Source of the DNA: Winogradskyella sp.
Lineage (GTDB): Bacteria > Bacteroidota > Bacteroidia > Flavobacteriales > Flavobacteriaceae
DNA: 64,000 nt
NCBI RefSeq assembly: GCF_013042245.1
Contig: NZ_JABDQL010000025.1
Coordinates: 97,686 to 161,685 of the forward strand
Direction: 5' to 3'
Every line of letters starts with the position of its first letter. Position 1 is the first letter of the stretch. The position numbers and the translations under genes are program-made. The notes under the pieces were generated by a model. That model worked only from the letters and a program-made list of their open reading frames with translations. It was not told the origin of the DNA and ran no database searches. This document shows, piece by piece, positions 1 to 9,295 of the stretch.

Positions 1-3000
1 CATCTAAAAATGGATCCTGTACCCAAAACTCAATATATTCTACATTGGCTTGTTCAAAATCTGTCGTTGTGATTTGTCTTGTAATTCCTGCCCAACTGTC
101 ATTGGGGTTTAAAGGTTGGTTATTTGATGCAGATGGGTCAAAGTTATAAGGGCCACGTTCAGTTGGATAGTACACTAAGTCTAGTGTATTAATTACTGCT
201 TGCTGCCCTTGTATCAAATCTATTTCAGGAAAAATTTCACGAATAAAAACACGTCGTGTGTATAAGTCAGAAACATCTTCGTCTGTAATTTCACTTGGTC
301 GTTGCGGTCCGTAGAATATAGGGTCAATGGTATACCAATTTAAAAACGCACGATCAAAACCATTTTGAATTCCTGGGTCATCCTCATTTCCTTGCGCGTA
401 AACACGACCAAGGTTTCGAGGCCTACTTGAAAGGCTCCAAACTAACGGTGATAATAAATCTATATTACCTTGTGTCCCTTCAAAATCGTCTATGTATGCA
501 GTTGCTTCGCCATTAAAATCAGTTCCTTTTGGTGCTCCTGGAGCGAGATAAGCAAACTCTCCTCTAATAGAAAAATTTGAAGGTGCATCTGTATCTATAT
601 TTGGAAGCTTGTTGACAAGCCTTGTTAAGAACGGTACTTCGGTAGCATAATTTCCATTCATGCCAAAGATTGTATTATTGATTGGCTCCGAGTCAAAATT
701 AGCTTTTTGGGTTATTGGGCGTTCATTTAAATTTAAAAGTGTAGCACCCAATAAAAAGTCTTCATTAAATTGATGCTCAACATTTACACCTGTAAATCGT
801 CTTGTTTGTTGACCAAATAATGCATTGTTTTCTACATCTACATTTATAGGTGTATTTGACGCTTTTAGTGACTCGTCTAAAATTTCAACACGGGCTGCAG
901 GATAATTGACAACGTAATCTATACCTTCAACCAATAACTGTCCGTTTGCTGTAACTCTTACCGAACCTCTTGCTGCATTAAATGGAATAGGTATTCCGCC
1001 ACTCCCACTACTTTTAAATCGTCCTTTGATTTGAAATTTATTTTTCTCAGCAGCATCTAACGCTTGTGTCTTGGTACTCTTATACAATAAATCGTAGACG
1101 TACTTTTCTTGATTGGGGTTATATGTTGCTGTGTTTTCATAATCTTCTGTCAGATCATTTGGATCATCCAAAACATCGAATAAATAATTACCAAAAGGCT
1201 GAACCTTAGTGAAAATAATTTTACCGTTTTGAACCAATACGGTTTGACCTGGTACAAAATCAAAAAAACCGTCACCGCCTTCTTGCGGATCGCCATTAAA
1301 GTTTAATCGGTCTAGATGAAATAAGCGTATGAGTGCTGTATCCTCAATTTCAGAATCATCACCTGATATAAATGTGTTATTATCGTAGAGCTGTGCAAAA
1401 GGTACAGGCACACCGTTAACTTCAGCTGGCGTAATATAGTTTAAGGGCGATGCTTCTGTATAGAATATGTTTAACCTAAAATCTTCTTGAGACAGTTGAA
1501 AAGCACCAGTATCATAGATATTCTTCATCATTAAATCCCAAATAGGCTCTTCAACAGCCGTTATAGCACTCTTTAACATTTTGAGTATTAAGCTCTGATT
1601 GTTTACTATTTGATTTCCATTAGTACCATCTACAACATTTGTTGCATCGACACCATCATTAGCAAACTCACCTACTTGAAATACTTCTCCCCCAACTGTA
1701 TATTGAAACGCTACGGCTAATACTTCGTCATTGAGTAATCGTTGATTTAGTGAAATATATCCCAATTGGGTGTTCAAGGTATATTCTTGTCCTTGATTAA
1801 GCTTACGTGCACTTTCTAGAATACCATAATCAAACCCTTCATTCACTTGCACTCCAATGCCATTTTGCACATTAGTAATATCACGAACATTGTCATTAAG
1901 TAGTGAACCCGCACCACCAACATTAGTAGGATCAAAATCGTTGTTGGAATCATCAGGAAAACTTGTACTTGGTACATTCACAAATCCTCCTGGAGGATTA
2001 TCTAAACCTATACGATCTGCTTCCCCTAAATCTTGAAACGCAACCACATTTCTAACATTCTGTGTTTGATTGTTTCTGTTAGTTACCCAAACCTCTATTC
2101 TTGTAATTTGGATATTATTATTGAGATAAGGATAAGTTAGCATAGCCCTATCGTAATTCTGCTCGAAATATTGAGCTAAAAAGAAGTGACGATTTTCATC
2201 GTAATCTCTTGCAAAAAACTCAAATTCCTCGAGAGTTCCTCCACCTTGAGCCGTCACAGAACGAGACTCAGATTGTTGTTCTGAAAAAACTGCTGTAACC
2301 GTAGTTTTACCAAACTGTAATTGTGTTTTTACCCCGAACAAACTTTGCGCTCCCGTAATTAGAGAACTATTGAGTGGCATGTTAACGTTCCCTATTTCAA
2401 TTTTTTGAATGATATCGTCCTCTGTTGGCGTGTATTCTAACTTTACTAAATTCTGAAAATCGAACGTACGTTCTGTATCATATTGCGCATTAACCTGAAG
2501 CCTTGTCCCAACTGTACCTGTTAAACTCATACTGATACGCTGATCGAAATCAAATGTAAAATTACTTCGATTACGTGGTGTAAATGTTGGGTTATCTTGT
2601 CGTGAAAATAAAACGCCCAAATCAACATCTACAGAACCTTGCGGAATTACAGAAATCTCATCTCCCCCAAAGAGTGTCGAAAAGAATCCTGGATTAAGAT
2701 AGAAACTTGGCAATAAATTTTTCTGAGCATCTTCGGTTCCTTCTTTCTGTCCAGCAGCCGCGTCAATCTGTTCTTTGTAATAGGCATTTAAACGTTCGCG
2801 TTGAACTAACTTCTTAAATTCCGCAGGTGTTAAAATTAATGGATAGTTAATATTGAATCCACCTATTTTTTCATTATAAATGTATCTGTCTAATACAGGA
2901 TCGTAAGTGTATTTTGACTCAATACTGCCTAGCTTAGGTAATTTAATATCTCCGAAAGTAACCGTAGTTTTGGTTGAATCTGTTTGTGTAGGATTGGTCT

Positions 3001-3097
3001 GAGCGTAAACCACTAGAATGCTCAAAAATCCTAATAAAAATAGGACCCATTTTAATTCTCCCAAGAAAAAAGATTTTTTAGCGGTGGTTGTATTCAA
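1..3097 (-). CDS. sprA: Cell surface / T9SS translocon protein SprA, N-terminal part (truncated by left window edge)
   Basis: Minus-strand frame is open from ~3097 to the edge; reads NTTTAKKSFFLGELKWVLFLLGFLSILVVYAQTNPTQTDSTKTTVTFGDIKLPKLGSIESKYTYDPVLDRYIYNEKIGGFNINYPLILTPAEFKKL...; SprA-like, and adjacent to ruvA and maeB as in many Flavobacteriia. No in-frame ATG; likely TTG start at 3097. Confidence 0.85.
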   Translation of the reverse strand, partial: MNTTTAKKSFFLGELKWVLFLLGFLSILVVYAQTNPTQTDSTKTTVTFGDIKLPKLGSIESKYTYDPVLDRYIYNEKIGGFNINYPLILTPAEFKKLVQRERLNAYYKEQIDAAAGQKEGTEDAQKNLLPSFYLNPGFFSTLFGGDEISVIPQGSVDVDLGVLFSRQDNPTFTPRNRSNFTFDFDQRISMSLTGTVGTRLQVNAQYDTERTFDFQNLVKLEYTPTEDDIIQKIEIGNVNMPLNSSLITGAQSLFGVKTQLQFGKTTVTAVFSEQQSESRSVTAQGGGTLEEFEFFARDYDENRHFFLAQYFEQNYDRAMLTYPYLNNNIQITRIEVWVTNRNNQTQNVRNVVAFQDLGEADRIGLDNPPGGFVNVPSTSFPDDSNNDFDPTNVGGAGSLLNDNVRDITNVQNGIGVQVNEGFDYGILESARKLNQGQEYTLNTQLGYISLNQRLLNDEVLAVAFQYTVGGEVFQVGEFANDGVDATNVVDGTNGNQIVNNQSLILKMLKSAITAVEEPIWDLMMKNIYDTGAFQLSQEDFRLNIFYTEASPLNYITPAEVNGVPVPFAQLYDNNTFISGDDSEIEDTALIRLFHLDRLNFNGDPQEGGDGFFDFVPGQTVLVQNGKIIFTKVQPFGNYLFDVLDDPNDLTEDYENTATYNPNQEKYVYDLLYKSTKTQALDAAEKNKFQIKGRFKSSGSGGIPIPFNAARGSVRVTANGQLLVEGIDYVVNYPAARVEILDESLKASNTPINVDVENNALFGQQTRRFTGVNVEHQFNEDFLLGATLLNLNERPITQKANFDSEPINNTIFGMNGNYATEVPFLTRLVNKLPNIDTDAPSNFSIRGEFAYLAPGAPKGTDFNGEATAYIDDFEGTQGNIDLLSPLVWSLSSRPRNLGRVYAQGNEDDPGIQNGFDRAFLNWYTIDPIFYGPQRPSEITDEDVSDLYTRRVFIREIFPEIDLIQGQQAVINTLDLVYYPTERGPYNFDPSASNNQPLNPNDSWAGITRQITTTDFEQANVEYIEFWVQDPFLD

Positions 3098-3102
3098 AAG
3101 AA

Positions 3103-3684
3103 TTATAAGTTTTTTAAGGCGTCTTTAATTAATGTTTCTACATTAGCATCTGGTTGTTGCGATACTAATTTTTCAATAACTTTTTCGGATTGTTTTTTAT
3201 TAAATCCTAAAACCTCTAATGCTGATAACGCTTCACTTTTATTCGTATTGTTTTGTGATAAAGAAACTTCATCAATTCCATACACCTTTAACACCTTATC
3301 TTTTAAGTCTAAAATAATGCGCTGGGCTGTTTTTGCTCCTATACCTTTGACAGACTGAATAATAGGCACATCTCCTGATGCTATCGCGTCTTTTACTTGT
3401 TCTGGATTTAATGAAGACAACATAGTACGTGCCGTACTGGAACCAACACCACTTACAGATAAGAGTAACTTAAAGATTTCACGCTCAGTTTTTGTTGAGA
3501 ACCCATACAAGGTGTGTGAATCTTCCTTAACTTGAAGATGGGTGTATAATCGCAAATGTTCTTTGTCTGGAATTTGTCCGAAAGTATGTAATGAAATATT
3601 AAGCAAATAGCCCACACCATTACAGTCTATAACTACATCTGTTGGATTCTTCTCAACAAGCTTTCCCTCTATGTGTGTAATCAT
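3103..3684 (-). CDS. ruvA: Holliday junction branch migration protein RuvA
   Basis: MITHIEGKLVEKNPTDVVIDCNGVGYLLNIS... with HhH motifs SVSGVGSSTARTMLS and SVKGIGAKTAQRIILDLKDK. Confidence 0.97.
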   Translation of the reverse strand: MITHIEGKLVEKNPTDVVIDCNGVGYLLNISLHTFGQIPDKEHLRLYTHLQVKEDSHTLYGFSTKTEREIFKLLLSVSGVGSSTARTMLSSLNPEQVKDAIASGDVPIIQSVKGIGAKTAQRIILDLKDKVLKVYGIDEVSLSQNNTNKSEALSALEVLGFNKKQSEKVIEKLVSQQPDANVETLIKDALKNL

Positions 3685-3764
3685 GTAGTTAAAAAAAAGT
3701 TAATGCCTCAAATATAATATAATTATTGAGACAAAAAAGCCCTTATAACTCACTATTACGTCAA

Positions 3765-6050
3765 CTATTTTTGTTTACGTTTTTCGCACTCTTGAGCATC
3801 GATTACAGCAATAGCCGTCATATTCACGATTTCATCTACACTTGCATCGAGTTGAAGGATATGTACAGGTTTTTTAAGTCCCATCATGATTGGCCCAATA
3901 GACTCTGCTTTATTAAGCTCTTTTAGCAATTTATAGGTAATGTTTGCAGACTCTAAGTTTGGAAAAATGAGCGTATTCACTTTATGCCCCGCAAGTTTAG
4001 AAAATGGGAAAATATCCTGAAGCATTTCGGAATTTAAGGCAAAATCCGTTTGCAATTCTCCATCAACAATCATATCAGGGTTACTTCGATGTAAATACCT
4101 CACGGCATCTCTTACTTTTTTGGTCCTTTCATTATCCGAAGACCCAAAATTCGCATACGATACCATAGCAATTACGGGCTCTATACCAAACATCTTTGCA
4201 GCACGAGATGTCATTTGTGCAATTTTAGCCAAGTCTTTGGCAGATGGGTCTATATTTATGGCTGTATCACTCAAAAACATAGGACCGCGTTGTGTCATCA
4301 TTATGTTGGTAGTTGCAATACGGGTAACACCTTTACCCATTCCTATAAGTTCTAACATTGGTTTTACAACGCTTGGGTAACTTCTAGAATATCCTGAAAT
4401 TAATGCGTCTGCATCACCTTCATTTACCATCATTGCTGCAAAATAATTACGCTCACGCATAATTTTTCCTGCTGAATATTTTGTGACACCGTTGCGCTGA
4501 TGTTGTTTCCAATAGGCATCTGCATACTTATCTTTTCTACCTGATTCTTCGTCAGATTTTGGGTCAATGATTAAAACATCAGCATCTTCGAATTCGATTT
4601 CTTTCATCAATTCTAAAATGGTGTCTTTTCGACCTAAAAGAATTGGTATGGCTACTCCTTCTTCGTATACAATCTGTGCAGCTTTCAATACATCTAATTG
4701 GTCTGCCTCTGCAAATACAACACGTTTTGGGTTTGTTCTAGCGCGATTTAATAGTAATCGAACAAGCTTATTATCTGAACCTAATCGTTCTAACAAACTG
4801 TTTTTATATTTTTCCCAATCTTCAATTGGTTCTTTTGCAATACCGCTTTCCATAGCAGCTTTAGCTACAGCTGGTGGCACCTCAGCAATTAACCTTGGGT
4901 CAAATGGCTTAGGAATAATATAATCCCTACCAAAAGTTAATCGTGTTTCGCCATATGCGATATTCACTTGTTCAGGAACAGGCTCTTTGGTTAGATTTGA
5001 TAGTGCTTTAACTGCTGCCATTTTCATGGCTTCATTAATTTTTGTTGCTCTCACATCTAGCGCTCCTCTAAAAATAAAAGGAAAACCTAAAACATTATTT
5101 ACCTGATTTGGATGGTCGCTACGACCTGTTGCCATAATAATATCATCCCTTGTATCTATGGCCAATTGATAACTTATCTCTGGGTCTGGGTTTGCCATAG
5201 CGAAAACAATAGGATTATCCGTCATTGTTTTTAACATAGCTGGCGTGACAATATCTGCCATAGATAAGCCTACAAATACATCGGCATCTACCATTGCCTC
5301 ATCGAGCGTGTCTATATTTCTATTTGTAGCAAACTCTGCTTTTTGGCTTGTTAAATTATCTCTGTCTTTTCTAATAACGCCTTTACTATCAAGCATAACA
5401 ATATTCTCACGCTTAGCGCCAAAAGCTTGGTATAAACGTGTACAAGAGATAGCCGCTGCACCTGCACCACTAACAACAATTTTAACATCTTCTATGTTTT
5501 TTTCGGCAAGCTCTAAAGCATTTAATAATGCTGCTGCAGAAATAATTGCTGTTCCATGTTGGTCATCATGCATTACAGGAATATCTAATTCCTCTTTTAA
5601 TCGGCGTTCGATTTCAAAAGCTTCTGGAGCTTTAATATCTTCTAAATTTATCCCACCAAAAGTTGGTGCAATATTCTTAACAGTTTCTATGAACTCATCA
5701 ACATTTTCAGTATCTACTTCAATATCAAAAACATCAATATCTGCAAATATTTTAAAAAGTAATCCTTTACCTTCCATGACAGGTTTAGAAGCCTCGGGAC
5801 CTATATTACCTAAGCCTAAAACAGCTGTTCCGTTAGAGATTACGGCGACTAAGTTGCCTTTTGTAGTGTACTTGTATACGTTTTCTTTATCTCTATCAAT
5901 TTCTAAACAGGGTTCTGCAACACCTGGAGAATATGCCAAAGACAAGTCACGCTGTGATGCGTATTTTTTTGTTGGGACAACTTTTATTTTACCTGGAGTC
6001 GGCTTGGCATGATATACTAATGCTTCGCGTCTTTTGCTTTGCTTACTCAT
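3765..6050 (-). CDS. maeB: NADP-dependent malic enzyme with C-terminal phosphotransacetylase-like domain
   Basis: 761 aa; malic enzyme N-terminus (YSPGVAEPCLEI, GNIGPEASKPVMEGKGLLFKIFADIDVFDIEV) plus PTA-like C-terminus. Confidence 0.95.
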   Translation of the reverse strand: MSKQSKRREALVYHAKPTPGKIKVVPTKKYASQRDLSLAYSPGVAEPCLEIDRDKENVYKYTTKGNLVAVISNGTAVLGLGNIGPEASKPVMEGKGLLFKIFADIDVFDIEVDTENVDEFIETVKNIAPTFGGINLEDIKAPEAFEIERRLKEELDIPVMHDDQHGTAIISAAALLNALELAEKNIEDVKIVVSGAGAAAISCTRLYQAFGAKRENIVMLDSKGVIRKDRDNLTSQKAEFATNRNIDTLDEAMVDADVFVGLSMADIVTPAMLKTMTDNPIVFAMANPDPEISYQLAIDTRDDIIMATGRSDHPNQVNNVLGFPFIFRGALDVRATKINEAMKMAAVKALSNLTKEPVPEQVNIAYGETRLTFGRDYIIPKPFDPRLIAEVPPAVAKAAMESGIAKEPIEDWEKYKNSLLERLGSDNKLVRLLLNRARTNPKRVVFAEADQLDVLKAAQIVYEEGVAIPILLGRKDTILELMKEIEFEDADVLIIDPKSDEESGRKDKYADAYWKQHQRNGVTKYSAGKIMRERNYFAAMMVNEGDADALISGYSRSYPSVVKPMLELIGMGKGVTRIATTNIMMTQRGPMFLSDTAINIDPSAKDLAKIAQMTSRAAKMFGIEPVIAMVSYANFGSSDNERTKKVRDAVRYLHRSNPDMIVDGELQTDFALNSEMLQDIFPFSKLAGHKVNTLIFPNLESANITYKLLKELNKAESIGPIMMGLKKPVHILQLDASVDEIVNMTAIAVIDAQECEKRKQK

Positions 6051-6188
6051 AATTTAAAACTAAATTAAGTTACAAAGATACAGATTGTAAGTGGGTCTAT
6101 AAAAGTTGGAAGATTTAGATTTTAAACATTTTTTGGTGTTGGGTATTGTCTTTAAAGCTTTCAATTTTCATTGTAACACAGTCCGAAT

Positions 6189-6300
6189 GTCATTCCGACC
6201 GTAGTGGAGGAATCTTACCGGTAAAAAGGAGTGTATGACATTTGACTTGACTACATTTAAGATTTCTCCATTACGCCTATGGCTCCAGTCGAAATGACAG
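6189..6300. repeat. REP/MITE-like palindromic intergenic repeat, unit A
   Basis: gtcattccgaccgtagtggaggaatctta ... aagatttctccattacgcctatggctccagtcgaaatgacag; the ends are imperfect inverted repeats. Confidence 0.8.
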
Positions 6301-6346
6301 AACGTTAAAATGATGTTTAGTTTATTAACTCTTAACTTTAATTCTT

Positions 6347-6456
6347 GTCATTCCGACCATAGTGGAGGAATCTTAATGATGAACTAGTGTTCGAAACTTG
6401 ATTCTGCTGAATCTGAGATTTCTCCATTACGCCTATGGCTTCAGTCGAAATGACAG
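6347..6456. repeat. REP/MITE-like palindromic intergenic repeat, unit B
   Basis: gtcattccgaccatagtggaggaatctta ... gagatttctccattacgcctatggcttcagtcgaaatgacag. Confidence 0.8.
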
Positions 6457-6503
6457 AACGTTAAAATCACGTTTAATTTATTAACTCTTAACTTTAATTC
6501 TTG

Positions 6504-6554
6504 TCATTCCGACGGAGGTCATTGAGCCTGTCGAAATGCAGCGGAGGAATCTTT
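6504..6554. repeat. REP-like repeat, unit C (variant)
   Basis: gtcattccgacggaggtcattgagcctgtcgaaatgcagcggaggaatcttt. Confidence 0.65.
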
Positions 6555-6597
6555 AGATGCAACATCGTTAAACCGTAAGGTTCAACGGAGCCAAATC

Positions 6598-6906
6598 TCA
6601 AACTGCATCATTAAGAAACTTCAAAGTTGGATTAAACGATTTAATAAGCTTATCTTTTTTTTCTCGACGCCATCTTTTTAACTGTTTCTCTCTAGCAATA
6701 GCATCTTCAACATCAAAAAAATGCTCATAATAAACCAAGTACTTAAATCTATATTTATGTGTAAAACTCTTCGAGTAGGGTTCTGGATTGTTATGATAGT
6801 AGAGTCTGTCTTTTAAGTTATTGGTCATACCAACATACAATACAGTTTTAGCTTTATTAGTTACAAAATAGACATAATAATTATGTTGGGCTTGGACTTT
6901 TACCAT
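6598..6906 (-). CDS. GIY-YIG nuclease family protein
   Basis: MVKVQAQHNYYVYFVTNKAKTVLYVGMTNNLKDRLYYHNN...FDVEDAIAREKQLKRWRREKKDKLIKSFNP; YVYFVTN...YVGMTNNL fits GIY-YIG. The track start at 6933 is possible but 6906 looks more typical. Confidence 0.9.
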   Translation of the reverse strand: MVKVQAQHNYYVYFVTNKAKTVLYVGMTNNLKDRLYYHNNPEPYSKSFTHKYRFKYLVYYEHFFDVEDAIAREKQLKRWRREKKDKLIKSFNPTLKFLNDAV

Positions 6907-6992
6907 AGCAAAGGTTTTCTGGAACATTATCAAATATACTCATTAAGGTGTTACAAAAAATTGAGATTCTAGATGAGATTTTGCAACGAAAC

Positions 6993-7046
6993 CTGAGATT
7001 TCTCCTTTACGCCTATGGGCTTCAGTCGAAATGACAGTAGGACTTG
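6993..7046. repeat. REP-like half unit D
   Basis: ctgagatttctcctttacgcctatgggcttcagtcgaaatgacag. Confidence 0.7.
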
Positions 7047-7080
7047 GAATGGTAATTTAGTATAAAAATTAATCACTAAT

Positions 7081-7156
7081 GTCATTCCGACCGTAGTGGA
7101 GGAATCTTAATGATGAACTAGTGTTCGAAACTTGATTCTGCTGAATTTGAGATTTT
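7081..7156. repeat. REP-like half unit E
   Basis: gtcattccgaccgtagtggaggaatcttaatgatgaactagtgttcgaaacttgattctgctgaatttgagattt; nearly identical to the interior of unit B. Confidence 0.75.
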
Positions 7157-7206
7157 TTGGTATTATGAGATATAATATTATAACTCATTTTTCAAAATCT
7201 TAAGTT

Positions 7207-8139
7207 CTAATCCTTAATTTTCAAAAACCTGATATTTCGTTGTAAACCCGAAAACTTAGTTCGTTTTACAGCAGATTTTTTAAAGACTTTTCTAAACGTG
7301 TCTTCAGTGATGTCTTCCCAATCTTTTTTTGACATAGATAAGAGTTCAGGATGTGGATTAAACAATGGCTCATTATGGGATTTGCTAAAGCGATTCCATG
7401 GGCAAACATCTTGGCAAACATCACAGCCAAACATCCAATCGTCAAATTTTCCTTTAAATTCTGAAGGGATATTTTCTTTTAATTCTATTGTAAAATAGGA
7501 GATACATTTGCTACCATCTACAACATAAGGTGCTGTAATCGCTTGCGTTGGGCATGCGTCTATACATGCAGTGCATGAGCCACAATGGTCTGTGACGGGT
7601 GTGTCGTAATCAAGTTCTAGATCTATGATGAGCTCTGCGATAAAATAAAAAGAGCCTACTTTTTGAGTGAGTAAGTTACTGTGTTTTCCTATCCAACCTA
7701 AACCAGATTTTGCTGCCCAAGCCTTATCCAAAACGGGTGCCGAATCTACAAAAGCGCGTCCGTTGACTTCTCCTATTTCATCTTGAATAGTGTGCAAGAG
7801 TTCTTTTAGCTTGTCCTTAATCACAAAATGGTAATCGGTGCCGTAAGCGTACTTAGATAGCTTATAACTATTTGCTGTTTGCTCTTGGTTCGGAAAATAA
7901 TTCAATACTAAAGAGACGACACTTTTTGAGCCTTCTACCAATAATGTTGGGTCGAGGCGTTTATCGAAATGGTTTTCCATGTAACGCATTTTGCCGTGCA
8001 TATTCTTATTGAGCCAAGCTTCTAATCGGGGGGCTTCTTCTTCTAAAAATTCTGCCTTACTGATACCACAAGACAAAAAACCGAGGCGTTTGGCTTCAGT
8101 TTTAATAAGTGCTGTGTATCTGGCTTTGTTGTTAATCAT
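7207..8139 (-). CDS. queG: Epoxyqueuosine reductase QueG
   Basis: [54 protein letters not shown] 4Fe-4S motifs. The track start (8160) lies in a REP-like sequence; [21 protein letters not shown] (8139) is the likelier start. Confidence 0.93.
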   Translation of the reverse strand: MINNKARYTALIKTEAKRLGFLSCGISKAEFLEEEAPRLEAWLNKNMHGKMRYMENHFDKRLDPTLLVEGSKSVVSLVLNYFPNQEQTANSYKLSKYAYGTDYHFVIKDKLKELLHTIQDEIGEVNGRAFVDSAPVLDKAWAAKSGLGWIGKHSNLLTQKVGSFYFIAELIIDLELDYDTPVTDHCGSCTACIDACPTQAITAPYVVDGSKCISYFTIELKENIPSEFKGKFDDWMFGCDVCQDVCPWNRFSKSHNEPLFNPHPELLSMSKKDWEDITEDTFRKVFKKSAVKRTKFSGLQRNIRFLKIKD

Positions 8140-8203
8140 GATGAGATTCTTCGCTTGCATTTCGACTGTGCTTAATGTGCAGCTCAGAATAACATTTAAA
8201 CTT

Positions 8204-9226
8204 TTAAAAAAGTCCTCCTTGCGTTGGCCCTTTAATTTTTCCTAAGTGTTTATAAGCTTGCTCTGTAACTTCTCGTCCTCGTGGCGTACGCATTATAAAT
8301 CCTTGTTGGATTAAAAATGGCTCATATACTTCTTCGATAGTTTCTGAACTTTCACTTACAGCTGTTGCTAAAGTTGTTATGCCTACCGGTCCACCTTTAA
8401 ATTTCTCAATAATCGTAGTTAATATTTTATTGTCCATTTCATCCAAACCATGTGCATCTACGTTTAGTGCTTCTAATGCAAATTTTGATATATTGATATC
8501 GATATTTCCGTTACCTTTTATCTGGGCAAAATCACGAACACGTCTTAAAAGTGCATTTGCAATTCGTGGTGTACCACGACTACGACCAGCAATTTCAATT
8601 GCAGCCTCCATTGTTATAGGCATATTCAATATCTGAGCACTTCGCTGAACAATTGTTGTTAGCAATTCTGTTTTATAATACTGAAGCCTACTACTTATTC
8701 CAAAACGTGCACGCATTGGTGCGGTTAATAGTCCAGAGCGTGTAGTTGCGCCAACCAATGTAAATGGAGCTAAATTGATTTGAACGGTTCTAGCATTTGG
8801 TCCAGATTCAATCATGATATCAATCTTATAATCTTCCATTGCAGAGTATAAATACTCTTCAACAATTGGACTTAAACGGTGAATTTCATCTATAAATAAA
8901 ACATCACGCTCGTCAAGATTTGTCAATAATCCTGCTAAATCTCCTGGTTTATCTAAGACTGGTCCTGAGGTAACCTTAATACCAGCGCTTAACTCATTAG
9001 CCAAAATATGTGCTAAAGTCGTCTTACCTAAACCTGGAGGTCCATGAAATAAAGTGTGATCTAAAGCCTCATCTCTGAGGTTAGCCGCCTGAACAAAAAT
9101 CTGAAGATTTTCTAACACCTTATCTTGACCTGTAAAATCATCAAAGGAGAGTGGTCTCAATTTCTTTTCGACATCAAGTTCTTCTGGTGAAAAATTTTCG
9201 TTTGTTGGATCTAAATTTTCGTTCAT
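8204..9226 (-). CDS. ruvB: Holliday junction DNA helicase RuvB
   Basis: [45 protein letters not shown] motifs. Confidence 0.97.
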   Translation of the reverse strand: MNENLDPTNENFSPEELDVEKKLRPLSFDDFTGQDKVLENLQIFVQAANLRDEALDHTLFHGPPGLGKTTLAHILANELSAGIKVTSGPVLDKPGDLAGLLTNLDERDVLFIDEIHRLSPIVEEYLYSAMEDYKIDIMIESGPNARTVQINLAPFTLVGATTRSGLLTAPMRARFGISSRLQYYKTELLTTIVQRSAQILNMPITMEAAIEIAGRSRGTPRIANALLRRVRDFAQIKGNGNIDINISKFALEALNVDAHGLDEMDNKILTTIIEKFKGGPVGITTLATAVSESSETIEEVYEPFLIQQGFIMRTPRGREVTEQAYKHLGKIKGPTQGGLF

Positions 9227-9246
9227 ATTAAAACAAATATAAAGAA

Positions 9247-9273
9247 AAAGCCTTTCTAAATTAGAAAGGCTTT
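9247..9273 (-). terminator. Intrinsic terminator downstream of coxA
   Basis: aaagcctttctaaattagaaaggcttt perfect hairpin followed on the minus strand by a T-rich run. Confidence 0.8.
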
Positions 9274-9295
9274 GTATATAAGTTATTAGAAGAAT

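Noticed and set aside
5245-6012. 255-aa plus-strand ORF antisense to maeB
   Set aside because: Low-complexity Ser/Ala-rich antisense frame over a well-supported enzyme; same for other antisense ORFs in the track (e.g. 4120, 4567, 20254, 24992).
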